Assembly: GCF_024584805.1 (NCBI RefSeq)
Contig: NZ_CP075715.1
Location: forward strand, 4,164,526-4,228,525
DNA: 64,000 bases
Origin: Streptomyces sp. FIT100
GTDB lineage: Bacteria > Actinomycetota > Actinomycetes > Streptomycetales > Streptomycetaceae
Reading direction: 5' to 3'
This document shows positions 34,101-43,159 of this stretch, piece after piece (positions within the stretch are counted from its first letter, which is position 1; each line of letters opens with the position of its first letter). Position numbers and translations under genes: made by a program. The notes below the pieces were generated by a model, which saw only the letters and a list, made by a program, of their open reading frames with translations, was not told where the DNA came from and did no database searches.

Positions 34101-34640
34101 CTACTGGAAGGCGACCGGGACGTGGACGTCGTACTTGCGGTCGTTGGTGTCCGTGTGGTCGGCGCGGGTGACGATGGCGCAGGTGACGTCCTCGCCGCAG
34201 ATCTGGCCGTTGTCGAGCTCGGCCTTGACGAAGATCTGGACGCTGAAGGTGCCGCCGGCGCCGAAGGCGGAGCTGTTCGGAAGGGTGCCGCCGCCGAGGC
34301 TGGACACCCAGTGCGAGGCACCCGTGGTGCCGGACTCGTCCTGACCGCCCAGGCAGGGGGTGGGCTTGGCGGCGCCCTGGGCCCCGCTGACCACACAGAG
34401 GCCGACGTACACGCCCTGGGCCGGGTTGTAGCCGGAGCCCGAGACGGTGACGACCTGGCCCGCGGCCGAAGCCGTGTCGGGGCCGGTCAGGGACAGGTTG
34501 TACGTAGTGCTTCCGTCGGTGATCGTACGGGTCGCGGTGGCGGCGGAGGCGGAGGAGGCCAGGCCCAGCGTCAGCGCGGCGGAGGCGACGACGGCGAGGC
34601 CCGCGCGGGCGGCGGTACGGGCGGACGGGACAGCTCTCAT
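34101..34640 (-). CDS. secreted neocarzinostatin-fold-like protein
   Basis: This 179-residue exported protein has a signal peptide ending in ASSASA. The mature part has VTVSGSGYNPAQGVYVGLC, a long-loop Cys pair (GLC...PTPCLGG) and a short-loop pair (ICGEDVTC), the two-disulfide pattern of the neocarzinostatin family. It is homologous to the first domain of the next protein. It is the first gene after the iron box. Classical neocarzinostatins carry enediynes, but no enediyne genes are present, so heme or another iron compound is the more likely ligand (inference). Confidence 0.72.
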   Translation of the reverse strand: MRAVPSARTAARAGLAVVASAALTLGLASSASAATATRTITDGSTTYNLSLTGPDTASAAGQVVTVSGSGYNPAQGVYVGLCVVSGAQGAAKPTPCLGGQDESGTTGASHWVSSLGGGTLPNSSAFGAGGTFSVQIFVKAELDNGQICGEDVTCAIVTRADHTDTNDRKYDVHVPVAFQ

Positions 34641-34762
34641 GACGGGCAGAGACCTTTCTCGGTGTCGGAAAGCGCCGGAGGGCATGGGAACGAGCCCTCC
34701 AGGCCCTTGTCGGCCCAGCACCTGACGGGTCGGCCGGCCGGCCCGCGGAACCCCTCGGGTAC

Positions 34763-34781
34763 TTAGGTAAGGCAAACCTAA
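34763..34781. promoter_or_regulatory. DmdR/IdeR-type iron box
   Basis: TTAGGTAAGGCAAACCTAA matches the actinobacterial iron-box consensus (TTAGGTTAGGCTAACCTAA) and sits in a longer dyad, GTACTTAGGT...ACCTAAGTAC. It lies about 120 bp upstream of the secreted-protein start at 34640. It predicts DmdR repression of the 34640-31001 operon when iron is sufficient. Confidence 0.88.
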
Positions 34782-34902
34782 GTACACCTTGGTTTGACTG
34801 TCAACAAAGCTTCCGGTCGGCGACGGGCTGCGCGCTCGCGGCCTCCCACCGCTTCCGGCATCCTGGCTTTCAAGCGATTTGTCCCTGTGTAGACGCACGG
34901 CC

Positions 34903-35925
34903 ATGAGGATCGAGGCGCCTCCCGTGAACCGTCCTTCCCGGCCGCGTCGCCCCACGGTTCCCGTGGCCCTGACGGCGACGGCCGTGCTGCTGTCCGCGAG
35001 CGCCTGCGGCAGTGAGGACGCGGGGTCGGCCGTCAGCACGGGCGAGCGGCTCTCCGGGACGATCACGGTCGACGGGTCCAGCACGGTGGCGCCGCTGTCC
35101 ACCGTGGCGGCCCGGGTCTTCGAGGAGCGCAACCCGGGTGTGAAGGTGACGGTGGGGGCCTCCGGCACCGGGGGCGGCTTCGCGAAGTTCTGCAACGGCG
35201 AGACCGACATCTCCGACGCCTCTCGCCCGATCAACGACGCCGAGAAGGCGGCCTGCGCGAGGAACGGCATCGCGTACGAGGAGTTCCTCGTCGCCAACGA
35301 CGGTCTGTCCGTCGTGGTGAACAAGGACAACGACTTCGCCGACTGCCTCACGGTCGAGCAGCTGAGGAAGATCTGGGAGCCCGGCTCCAAGGCCGCGACC
35401 TGGAAGGACGTCGACCCGGCGTTCCCCGACGTGAAGCTGGAACTCTTCGGCCCCGGCAAGGAGTCGGGCACCTTCGACTACTTCACCGAGGCGGTCAACG
35501 GCAAGGAGGGAGCCTCCCGCGCCGACTACACGCCGAGCGAGGACGACAACGCCACCGTCCGGGGCGTCGCCGGCGCCAAGGGCGGCCTCGGCTACTTCGG
35601 GCTCTCGTACTACGAGGAGAACAAGGACAAGCTCAGGCTGCTGAAGGTCGACGGCGGCGACGGCTGTGTGGAGCCCACGAGCCAGACCGTGCAGGACGGC
35701 TCGTACAAGCCGCTCTCCCGGCCGCTGTACATCTACCCGAAGGCGGAGTCCCTGGGCAGGAAAGAGGTCGGTGCCTTCGTCGAGTTCTTCGTCGTCAGCA
35801 ACGAGGAACTCGCCAGGAAGGCCCTCTTCGTGCCCCTGGACAACCTCCAGGAAGCGGAGCTCAAGAAGGACTTCGAGAACCTCAAACTCCGGCGGGGCCA
35901 CGAGAAACCGTCGCCGTCCGGCTGA
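34903..35925 (+). CDS. PstS-family phosphate-binding lipoprotein
   Basis: This is a 340-residue periplasmic phosphate-binding-like protein. The signal peptide ends in LLSASAC with lipidated Cys35. Ligand-site motifs are DGSSTVAPLS, ASGTGGGFAKFC and ESGTFDYFTEAV. An in-frame GTG at 34879 is an alternative start. No PstC, PstA or PstB gene follows. A second PstS-like gene converges on it from the right. It may feed a distant Pst transporter. Confidence 0.88.
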   Translation: MRIEAPPVNRPSRPRRPTVPVALTATAVLLSASACGSEDAGSAVSTGERLSGTITVDGSSTVAPLSTVAARVFEERNPGVKVTVGASGTGGGFAKFCNGETDISDASRPINDAEKAACARNGIAYEEFLVANDGLSVVVNKDNDFADCLTVEQLRKIWEPGSKAATWKDVDPAFPDVKLELFGPGKESGTFDYFTEAVNGKEGASRADYTPSEDDNATVRGVAGAKGGLGYFGLSYYEENKDKLRLLKVDGGDGCVEPTSQTVQDGSYKPLSRPLYIYPKAESLGRKEVGAFVEFFVVSNEELARKALFVPLDNLQEAELKKDFENLKLRRGHEKPSPSG

Positions 35926-35971
35926 CGGCGGGATGGGCCCGGCCCCGCCGGGCCGGGCCGCGGCGGCCCGG

Positions 35972-37141
35972 TCAGGACAGCGTGGCGACGACCTGCCGCA
36001 CCCGTACGGCGACGTTCTCGGGCAGCGGCGCGTAGTGGATGCTCGGGAGGATCTTCTGCCCTTCCTCGCTCGCCGTGTACGTGAGGAAGGACTTCAGCGC
36101 GGGAAGCGTCTCGCGCTGGTTGCCCCTGTCGCAGGCGATCTCGTACGTGACGAGGACGATCGGGTAGGCGCCCTCGGCCTTGGTCGCGTAGTCGAACTTC
36201 AGCGTCAGGTCGTCGTCCTTGCCCACCACCTTCGCGCCGGCGATGCCTGCCGACGCCGTCTGCGGGCTGGCGATGACCGGCTCCGACGCGCCGGTGTCGA
36301 TCCGGACGGTGGGGATCTTCAGCTCGGTGGCGAAGGAGAGCTCGAAGTAGCCGATCGCGCCCTCGTTGTTGCGCACCGTGGCCGCGACGCCGTCCGAACC
36401 GGCCGCGGAATGGCCGCCCTTGCCCTGCCAGCTCTTCTTCGCCTCGTAGGGCCAGTCGTCCTCGGCGGCGCCGGCGAGGTAGGCGTTGAGGTTCTGCGTC
36501 GTGCCGGAGTCGTCGGACCGGTGGACCGCCTGGATCCTCAGGTCGGGGAGTTCGACACCGGGGTTGAGCTTCCGGATCGCCGGGTGGGACCAGTTGGCTA
36601 TCTCGGAGTCGAAGATCTTCGCGAGCGTCTCGGCGTCGAGGACGAGATCGTCCACACCCTGGAGGGTGTAGCCGAGGGCGATCGGACCGCCGACCATCGG
36701 CAGGTCGATCGCCTTTCCGCCCGGGCACACCCTCTGCGACCGCTCGACGTCCTCGGCCTTCAGTGCGCCGTCGGTGCCGCCGAAGGCCGTCGCCTGGCGC
36801 ATGAACTGGGCGACGCCCGCGCCCGAGCCGATGGGGTTGTAGGCGATCCGCACCGACGGGCAGGCCCGCTGGTACTCCTCGATCCACCGCTCCATCGCGT
36901 TCTTCTGCGCGGACGAACCCGAGCCCGGGACCTTCCCCTGGGTGGCACAGGCGATACGGGCGGGCGACGGCGACATGACCGCCCGGTCCTCGCCCTTCTC
37001 GGGGGCGTCGCCGAACGCGCCCATCGCCATGACCACCGCGCCCGCCACCGCCCCCGCCACCGCACACGCGGCGGCGGCCGCCACGGCGGCCCCGACGGGC
37101 AGGAATCTTCTGCGCCGGCCGCCCTTGCGCCGATGCTCCAT
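35972..37141 (-). CDS. second PstS-like substrate-binding protein
   Basis: This 389-residue protein has an N-terminal membrane or signal segment after a basic start (RRKGGRRRRFLPVGAAVAAAAA). The PstS-like core includes NPIGSGAGVAQFM, GGTDGALKAED, HRSDDSGTTQNLNAYL and GAIGYFELSFA. It has no lipobox and is more divergent than its convergent neighbour. Membrane-tethered binding of phosphate is inferred from the family. Confidence 0.85.
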   Translation of the reverse strand: MEHRRKGGRRRRFLPVGAAVAAAAACAVAGAVAGAVVMAMGAFGDAPEKGEDRAVMSPSPARIACATQGKVPGSGSSAQKNAMERWIEEYQRACPSVRIAYNPIGSGAGVAQFMRQATAFGGTDGALKAEDVERSQRVCPGGKAIDLPMVGGPIALGYTLQGVDDLVLDAETLAKIFDSEIANWSHPAIRKLNPGVELPDLRIQAVHRSDDSGTTQNLNAYLAGAAEDDWPYEAKKSWQGKGGHSAAGSDGVAATVRNNEGAIGYFELSFATELKIPTVRIDTGASEPVIASPQTASAGIAGAKVVGKDDDLTLKFDYATKAEGAYPIVLVTYEIACDRGNQRETLPALKSFLTYTASEEGQKILPSIHYAPLPENVAVRVRQVVATLS

Positions 37142-37461
37142 GGTGCCTCCCGGTCTCCGCGAGGCACGCCGAGCCTCTTCATCCGTCGGACAGATGGTCA
37201 GCGATACGCGGGGCCGAGGGGCTAAGGCGGGGCGAACATTCGGTGTCGCACGGCTGGCTTTGCGGTGGCCGGGTTGTGAGGGGGGCGGGTGCGTCGGCCC
37301 GGCATGAGGGGGGAAGGCCGACCCTCGCTCACGGCGGGTACCCGTTCGGACGCGCTGCGTGGCGCCCGGAATGGGCCTTTGAAACGATGGCCCGAAGGTG
37401 AGGGAGGCTCCAGCGGCGTGCTGCTGTCTGCCCTCACCTGCCCGTTTCGGAGGGAGAGACC

Positions 37462-38205
37462 ATGGCTGAGAAAGCCGGGAGACAGCGCTCGGGCCACACG
37501 AAGGCGGCGCATCCCGTCCAGGCCACGCTGGCGCACCCCATGGAGACCGTGACGGCGGTCGTGGACCGGGTGCCGGGTGTGGACAGGGTCAAGCACGCCT
37601 TCGACGGCGTACTGGACTCCGTCGGGGTCGTGTCGCCGCACGCCCGCCGCGTCACGGCCTACGCCGGAGCGGGGCTGCTCGGGGTGGCCGGCGTGATCGA
37701 GTGGCCGGTGGCGGTCGCGGGCGCCGCGGTGGTGTGGCTGACGCAGCCGCGCTCGAAGGAGGACACCTCGCAGGGGTCCCGGGCGGCGGCTTCCGGCAAC
37801 GGGATGCGGGCCAAACAGGCGGCCCGGTCGGCCAAGGCGTCGACCGTCCCGACCACGTCGACCGCGTCGCGGAAGCCCAAGTCCTCGGCCAAGTCGTCCT
37901 CCAAGTCCGCGGTGAAGTCCACCGTCAAGTCCGCGGTCAAGTCGTCCTCCAAGGCTCCGGCCAAGTCCGCGGTCAAGTCGTCCTCCAAGGTCTCGGCCAA
38001 ACCCGCGGTCAAGTCGTCCTCCAAGGTCTCGGCCAAACCCGCGGTCAAGTCGTCCTCCAAGGTCTCCGCCAAGCCCTCCGCCAAGTCGTCCTCCAAGTCG
38101 TCCGCCAAGAAGGCGCCGACGACCGCGGGCCGGTCCAGGAGCGGCCCCTCCGCGCAGCGCAGCAGTACGCGGAAGACGGCTTCGGCCGGGCGGAAGAAGA
38201 GCTGA
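37462..38205 (+). CDS. Lys/Ser/Ala-rich repeat protein with a hydrophobic segment
   Basis: This 247-residue protein has an N-terminal region with a hydrophobic stretch (AGAGLLGVAGVIEWPVAVAGAAVVWL). The C-terminal half is built from KSSSKVSAKPAV repeats (12 residues, 36 nt) and KSAVKS units, like histone H1 or HupS-type tails. It lies 118 bp upstream of the CtpI-like ATPase in the same direction. The tail could bind DNA, RNA or an anionic polymer. I do not assign a function. Confidence 0.75.
   Translation: MAEKAGRQRSGHTKAAHPVQATLAHPMETVTAVVDRVPGVDRVKHAFDGVLDSVGVVSPHARRVTAYAGAGLLGVAGVIEWPVAVAGAAVVWLTQPRSKEDTSQGSRAAASGNGMRAKQAARSAKASTVPTTSTASRKPKSSAKSSSKSAVKSTVKSAVKSSSKAPAKSAVKSSSKVSAKPAVKSSSKVSAKPAVKSSSKVSAKPSAKSSSKSSAKKAPTTAGRSRSGPSAQRSSTRKTASAGRKKS
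37860..38110 (+). repeat. 36-nt and 18-nt in-frame repeats encoding Lys/Ser/Ala units
   Basis: Near-perfect repeats encode KSSSKVSAKPAV three times and shorter KSAVKS or KSSSK units before that. They form the tail of the lysine-rich protein. Confidence 0.9.
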
Positions 38206-38323
38206 ACCCACCGCCGCTCTCCCGTCCTCCCCCGCCGCTCCACCGTCCCACCGGCGGGCCTGAAGGCCCGTTTCCGCGATGTTCCAGAGCAACGGCCCCA
38301 GGCCGAGTCCGCGGAGGTGAGAG

Positions 38324-41300
38324 ATGCTGTCGCGCCTGCTTCCCCTGCTGCCCGCCGTACAGCTGAGCAGCGCCCTGGCCGCCCCGGCCCTGGCCGCCCT
38401 CCGCATCGCCCCGCCCGCGGCGGCGGTGGTACGGGTGGCGACCGCTTTCGCGGGCGCCGGTGCGCGGACCGCCGCGGGCGGGGCGACGGCGGTGTCGGAC
38501 ACCGCGCTGCGGGTCGGCAGGGTCGCCCGTAACGCGATGACTCCCCAGGTCGGTTACTGGCGCGCCGGATCGCGGATGCACCTCGCTCTGCGCCACCACC
38601 CCGACGCACCCGAGAACTCCGTCGAGACCCCCGTCGAGAACTCCGTCGAACTGCTCGAAGCGGCCGCCCGGAAGGTCGCCGCCGAGCTGGCCGAGCACCC
38701 TGACGTGGTCAGCGCCTACTGGGACGGCGGCCTGGCCCGGCTCGTCGTGCAGACCACGGAGGACGCGATCGGCGGCGCGGTGGCGGACGAGGCGGCCGAA
38801 CTCGCCGCCGAGCACGGTCTGGAGCACGTCGGCGAGCACACACTCGCCCATGCCCACCCGGGTTCCGCCGGGAGCGTGCGGGCGGGCGTGCTCGCCCTGG
38901 CGTGCGACGCCGCGGGGATCGCCGCCGCCGTCGCCGCGCAGACGGCCCGCGTGCGGAGCGTGCCGCGTGCGGTGACGGCCGCGGCCACCCTGATGCGGGA
39001 GGACTCCCGGGTGCGCGCAGCGCTGGTCGGCCCGCTGGGGGCCGACGGGGCCGACCTGCTGCTCGCCGCCGCGTACGCCGCGGCCCACGCCATCGGGAAG
39101 TCGCCCGTCCCGCTGGTGCTCGACGCGGCGCTGCGGTCCACGCAACTGGTGGCGGCCCTCGCCCAGCTGGCGGCCTTCGACGCGGTGCACGACACGCTGT
39201 GCGCGCCCGACCGGCTGACGGTGGCCGGCGACCACGCCGTACGCCCGCCCCTACCGGCGGGTCCGGGCGAGGAGTACGCCGAGGCCGCGGTCAACGGCAT
39301 GCTGGCCGGGGCCGCGACGACGCTGCTCTTCACGCGGGACCCGGAGGAGGCGGCCGAGGCCGTACTGGCCGCGACCCCCAAGGCCGCGCGCTACGGACCC
39401 GCCGGCTTCACCGCTGCCCTCAGCACTCTGCTCGCGCGCGAGAACGCCCTCGTCCGGGACGCCGATCGGCTGCGTGCGCTCGAACTCGTCGACACCGTGG
39501 TCCTGCACCCGGAGGCACTGCGCCGCAATCGGCTCTGTGTCCTCGAAGCCCATCCGAGCACCGACGACTGGGACGAGCACCGGCTCTGGCAGGCCGCGAC
39601 CGCGGCGCTCCAGGGCTCCTGGTGGACCGACGACGGGGCGTCGGGGGCCGGAGCGGCGTACGCGGCGGGTGAGACGGGTGAAGCGGGTCAGCAGGGTGAG
39701 GCGTACGCGTCGCAGAGAGCCCAGCTCGGTCTGCGCCCGGTGCCCGGTCAGCCGCCGGCGGAGGCAGGCATGATGATCGCCTCGACGGGCGACCGGGACG
39801 TCGGCACCGTACTCGTCGGCTTCGAGGTCGACCCGATGGCCGAGGCCGCGCTGGACGCGGCGCGCCGCGCGGGCCTGCACGTCGTCGTGGTGGAGAGCGA
39901 GTCCCTGGGCGAGTTCGGGACACTGGCCGACGAACTCGCCGCAGCCGACCGCCCGTTCGCCGACGTGGTCCGCGCCCTCCAGGACGAGGGGCGCACGGTC
40001 ATGACCGTGGTGCGGGTCCCGCAGGAACACACCGCGGGCGGCCCGCGGTTGTCCCCCCGTGGAGGGGACGCCGCCGACGGGCTGCTCGCCGGTGACATCG
40101 CCGTCGCGATCACCGACAAACGCAGCGCCGTCGTCTGGGGCGCGGACGTGATCTGCCTGCGCGGACTGGAAGGCGTGTGGCGGCTGCTGGCCGCGATCCC
40201 GGCGGCCCGGACGGTCGGCCGGCACGCCAAGTTCTTCACCGAGGCGGGCGCGGCACTCTCCGAACTCCTGGTGCTCAGCCGGGGAACGCGCACGGGCCGC
40301 CCGTCCTTCCCCCTCGAAGCGCGGCTCGGCCCGGTCAACATCGCCGTCACCGCCGCGCTCGTGTGGGGCTGGTGGGCCGCGCTCGGCACCGCCACCCACA
40401 CCGCGCCGCACCCCAGGCCGCGGATTCCCTGGCACGCGCTCGAACCGCGGGAGGTGCTCGCCCGGCTGGCCAGAGCACCGCGCTCCGCACCCACCGCCCT
40501 GATGGAACTCCGGGCCGAGGCCGGCCGGATCGCGCACGCCGCGGCCGCGCACCGGACCGTCGCCCCGATGCGCCTCGGCGCCCGCCTGATGGCCGCCACA
40601 TGGGCGGAGCTCGACGACCCGCTGACCCCGGTCCTGATGGTCGGTGCCACGGCCTCGGCGCTGCTGGGCTCCGTCGTGGACGCGTTCCTCGTCACCGGCG
40701 CCGTCGCCGTCAACGCCCTCGTCGGCGGCGTACAGCGCCTGCGTGCCGAGCGCGCCCTCTCCGCACTCGTCACCGGCCAGCGGCACATCGCCAGACGCGT
40801 CGCCGCCACTGCCGCCGACGGCGACGAGGAGGAACCGTCCATCGTGGAGGCCGAGCAGCTGGCACCGGGCGAGGTGATCGAGCTGCACACCAACGACGTC
40901 GTGCCCGCCGACGCCCGGCTGCTGGAGGTCGACGGTCTGGAGGTGGACGAGTCCGCACTCACCGGCGAGTCCCTGCCCACCCGCAAGCAGCTCGCCGCCA
41001 TGCCGCAGGCGGCCGTGGCGGACCGCAGTTGCATGGTCTTCCAGGGCACCACGGTCGTGGCCGGTCACGCCCGAGCGGTCGTCGTGAGCACCGGTGGGCA
41101 GACCGAGGCGGGCCGCGCCGCCGCGCTCGCCGCCCGCGTCCCCACCTCGGCAGGGGTCCAGGCGCGGCTGCACGAGCTGACCCGCAAGGTCCTGCCGCTC
41201 ACCCTCGCGGGCGGCGCGGCGGTCACCGGACTGTCCCTGCTGCGCGGACGCCCCATGCGCAGCGCCCTCGAAGGCGGGCTTGCCGTCGCCGTCGCCGCCG

Positions 41301-43030
41301 TGCCCGAAGGCATGCCGCTGGTGGCGACGGTCGCACAGATGGCCGCGGCACGGCGGCTGAGCAAGCTCGGCGTCCTCGTGCGCACCCCGCGCTGCCTCGA
41401 GGCGCTGGGGCGCATGGACACCCTCTGCTTCGACAAGACCGGCACCCTGACCGAGAACCGCCTGAAGGTCGTACGGCTCGTCACCTCGGCCGGCACCGAG
41501 CACCAGCCCTTCGACCCGGAGGCGGCGCCGCTCCTGCGCCTTGCCGCACGCGCCTGCCCCCGCGCCGCCGAGCAGACCGGCGTCCATGCCCACGCCACCG
41601 ACGAGGCCGTTCTGGCGGCCGCCCCGCACGACACGGGGTGGACGGCGGCCTCGGCCCAGCCCTTCGAGGCGAGCCGCGGTTACGCGGCGGCCGTCGGAAG
41701 CGACACCGACGGCGTACCCCTGCTCGTCGTCAAGGGGGCTCCCGAAGTCGTCCTGCCCAGCTGCCCCGACGCCGGGCCGGCCGTCGTCGACACGGCGCTC
41801 ACGCTCGCGGCCCAGGGGCTGCGGCTGCTGGCCGTCGCCCAGCGCCGCCTCGCGGCCGACGAGACCGCCGACGAGACCACCGAGGCCCTGGACAAGCCCC
41901 TCGAATCCCTGGAGTTCACCGGATTCGTGGCGCTCGCCGACACCCCCCGCCCCAGCTCCGCACCGCTGGTCGCCGGTCTGAACGAGGCGGGCGTACGACC
42001 CGTCATGCTCACCGGCGACCATCCCGAGACCGCCCGCGCGGTGGCCCTGGACCTGGGCTGGCCGGCGGACGCCACGGTCGTCACCGGAGACGAACTTGCC
42101 GTACTCGACCGGGCGGGACGCATCCGCCTCCTGCGGGACTGCGGCGTCGTCGCCAGAGTCGCACCCGAGCAGAAGCTCCAGGTCATCGAGGCCCTACGGG
42201 ACGCCGGGCGGGTCGTCGGCATGGTCGGCGACGGCGCCAACGACGCCGCCGCCATCCGCGCCGCCGACGTCGGCGTCGGCATCGCCACCCGGGGGTCGGC
42301 GGCGGCCCGCAACGCCGCGGACCTGGTGATCACCAACGACGAGCTGTCGGTCCTCATCGACGCGATCGGCGAAGGCCGGGCCCTGTGGCGCAGCGTCGCC
42401 GACGCCATCAGCATCCTGCTCGGCGGCAACGCCGGAGAGGTCGGCTTCTCCGTCCTCGGCACCCTCCTCGCCGGGAACTCGCCGCTGACCACCCGCCAAC
42501 TGCTGCTGGTCAACCTGCTCACCGACATGTTCCCCGCGATGGCCGTCGCGGTGACCCCCCACGACCCGCGCCCGAACGCCCCGGCCTCCGCGCCCGACTC
42601 CGCCTCCGTGGGCCCGGCCGTCCTCGGGCAGCCGCTGACCCGCCAGATCCGGCAGCGCGGCGTCGTCACCGGCATCGGCGCCACCTGCGCCTGGCTGATC
42701 GGCAGCCTCACCCCCGGCACGGCCCGGCGCACCAGCACGATGGCCCTGTGCGGAGTGATCGGCGCCCAGCTCACCCAGACGATCCTCGGACGCCGCCGCA
42801 GCCCCCTCATCCTGGCCACCGTGCTCGGCACCGCCGCCGTTCTGGTCGGCCTGGTGCAGACCCCCGTGGTCAGCCACTTCTTCGGCTGCACCCCACTGGG
42901 CCCGTTCGCCTGGACCGGGGTGGCTCTCGCCGTGGGAACCGCCGCGCTCGCACCTCACGTACTGCCGTACACGGAGCGGTTGCTGAGCGGACTCGACGCG
43001 CGCCTGAAGCCCGCGCCGACCGGTCCCTGA
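38324..43030 (+). CDS. giant cation-transporting P-type ATPase (CtpI-like)
   Basis: This 1568-residue P-type ATPase is close in length to mycobacterial CtpI. A long N-terminal region precedes the pump core. Core motifs are TGES in the actuator domain, a membrane PEGMP motif (P2-like, not the CPC of heavy-metal pumps), the phosphorylation motif DKTGTLTEN with Asp1037, KGAPE in the nucleotide domain, and MVGDGANDAAA. The transported ion is unknown; Ca or Mg is more likely than Cu or Zn from PEGMP. The stop codon lies within a 16-nt repeat array. Confidence 0.9.
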   Translation: MLSRLLPLLPAVQLSSALAAPALAALRIAPPAAAVVRVATAFAGAGARTAAGGATAVSDTALRVGRVARNAMTPQVGYWRAGSRMHLALRHHPDAPENSVETPVENSVELLEAAARKVAAELAEHPDVVSAYWDGGLARLVVQTTEDAIGGAVADEAAELAAEHGLEHVGEHTLAHAHPGSAGSVRAGVLALACDAAGIAAAVAAQTARVRSVPRAVTAAATLMREDSRVRAALVGPLGADGADLLLAAAYAAAHAIGKSPVPLVLDAALRSTQLVAALAQLAAFDAVHDTLCAPDRLTVAGDHAVRPPLPAGPGEEYAEAAVNGMLAGAATTLLFTRDPEEAAEAVLAATPKAARYGPAGFTAALSTLLARENALVRDADRLRALELVDTVVLHPEALRRNRLCVLEAHPSTDDWDEHRLWQAATAALQGSWWTDDGASGAGAAYAAGETGEAGQQGEAYASQRAQLGLRPVPGQPPAEAGMMIASTGDRDVGTVLVGFEVDPMAEAALDAARRAGLHVVVVESESLGEFGTLADELAAADRPFADVVRALQDEGRTVMTVVRVPQEHTAGGPRLSPRGGDAADGLLAGDIAVAITDKRSAVVWGADVICLRGLEGVWRLLAAIPAARTVGRHAKFFTEAGAALSELLVLSRGTRTGRPSFPLEARLGPVNIAVTAALVWGWWAALGTATHTAPHPRPRIPWHALEPREVLARLARAPRSAPTALMELRAEAGRIAHAAAAHRTVAPMRLGARLMAATWAELDDPLTPVLMVGATASALLGSVVDAFLVTGAVAVNALVGGVQRLRAERALSALVTGQRHIARRVAATAADGDEEEPSIVEAEQLAPGEVIELHTNDVVPADARLLEVDGLEVDESALTGESLPTRKQLAAMPQAAVADRSCMVFQGTTVVAGHARAVVVSTGGQTEAGRAAALAARVPTSAGVQARLHELTRKVLPLTLAGGAAVTGLSLLRGRPMRSALEGGLAVAVAAVPEGMPLVATVAQMAAARRLSKLGVLVRTPRCLEALGRMDTLCFDKTGTLTENRLKVVRLVTSAGTEHQPFDPEAAPLLRLAARACPRAAEQTGVHAHATDEAVLAAAPHDTGWTAASAQPFEASRGYAAAVGSDTDGVPLLVVKGAPEVVLPSCPDAGPAVVDTALTLAAQGLRLLAVAQRRLAADETADETTEALDKPLESLEFTGFVALADTPRPSSAPLVAGLNEAGVRPVMLTGDHPETARAVALDLGWPADATVVTGDELAVLDRAGRIRLLRDCGVVARVAPEQKLQVIEALRDAGRVVGMVGDGANDAAAIRAADVGVGIATRGSAAARNAADLVITNDELSVLIDAIGEGRALWRSVADAISILLGGNAGEVGFSVLGTLLAGNSPLTTRQLLLVNLLTDMFPAMAVAVTPHDPRPNAPASAPDSASVGPAVLGQPLTRQIRQRGVVTGIGATCAWLIGSLTPGTARRTSTMALCGVIGAQLTQTILGRRRSPLILATVLGTAAVLVGLVQTPVVSHFFGCTPLGPFAWTGVALAVGTAALAPHVLPYTERLLSGLDARLKPAPTGP

Positions 43031-43081
43031 TCCGACCGGTCCCTGATCCGACCGGTCCCTGATCCGACCGGTCCCTGATCC
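43018..43081. repeat. 16-nt tandem repeat (four copies) across the ATPase stop codon
   Basis: GACCGGTCCCTGATCC is repeated four times exactly. The first copy contains the ATPase TGA stop, so the array begins in the gene and extends into the spacer before the convergent aldo/keto reductase gene. Confidence 0.95.
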
Positions 43082-43159
43082 GGTCGGTCGCTGGGTCCGT
43101 TCGGTCCGTGCTCGTGCTCACCGGCCGGCCCCGTCGCGCGCGACCGGGCCGGTCGGGGA

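Noticed and set aside
34101..34640. Enediyne apoprotein (true neocarzinostatin carrier)
   Set aside because: The fold pattern fits, but no enediyne PKS genes are present and the iron box with heme oxygenase points to iron or heme handling.
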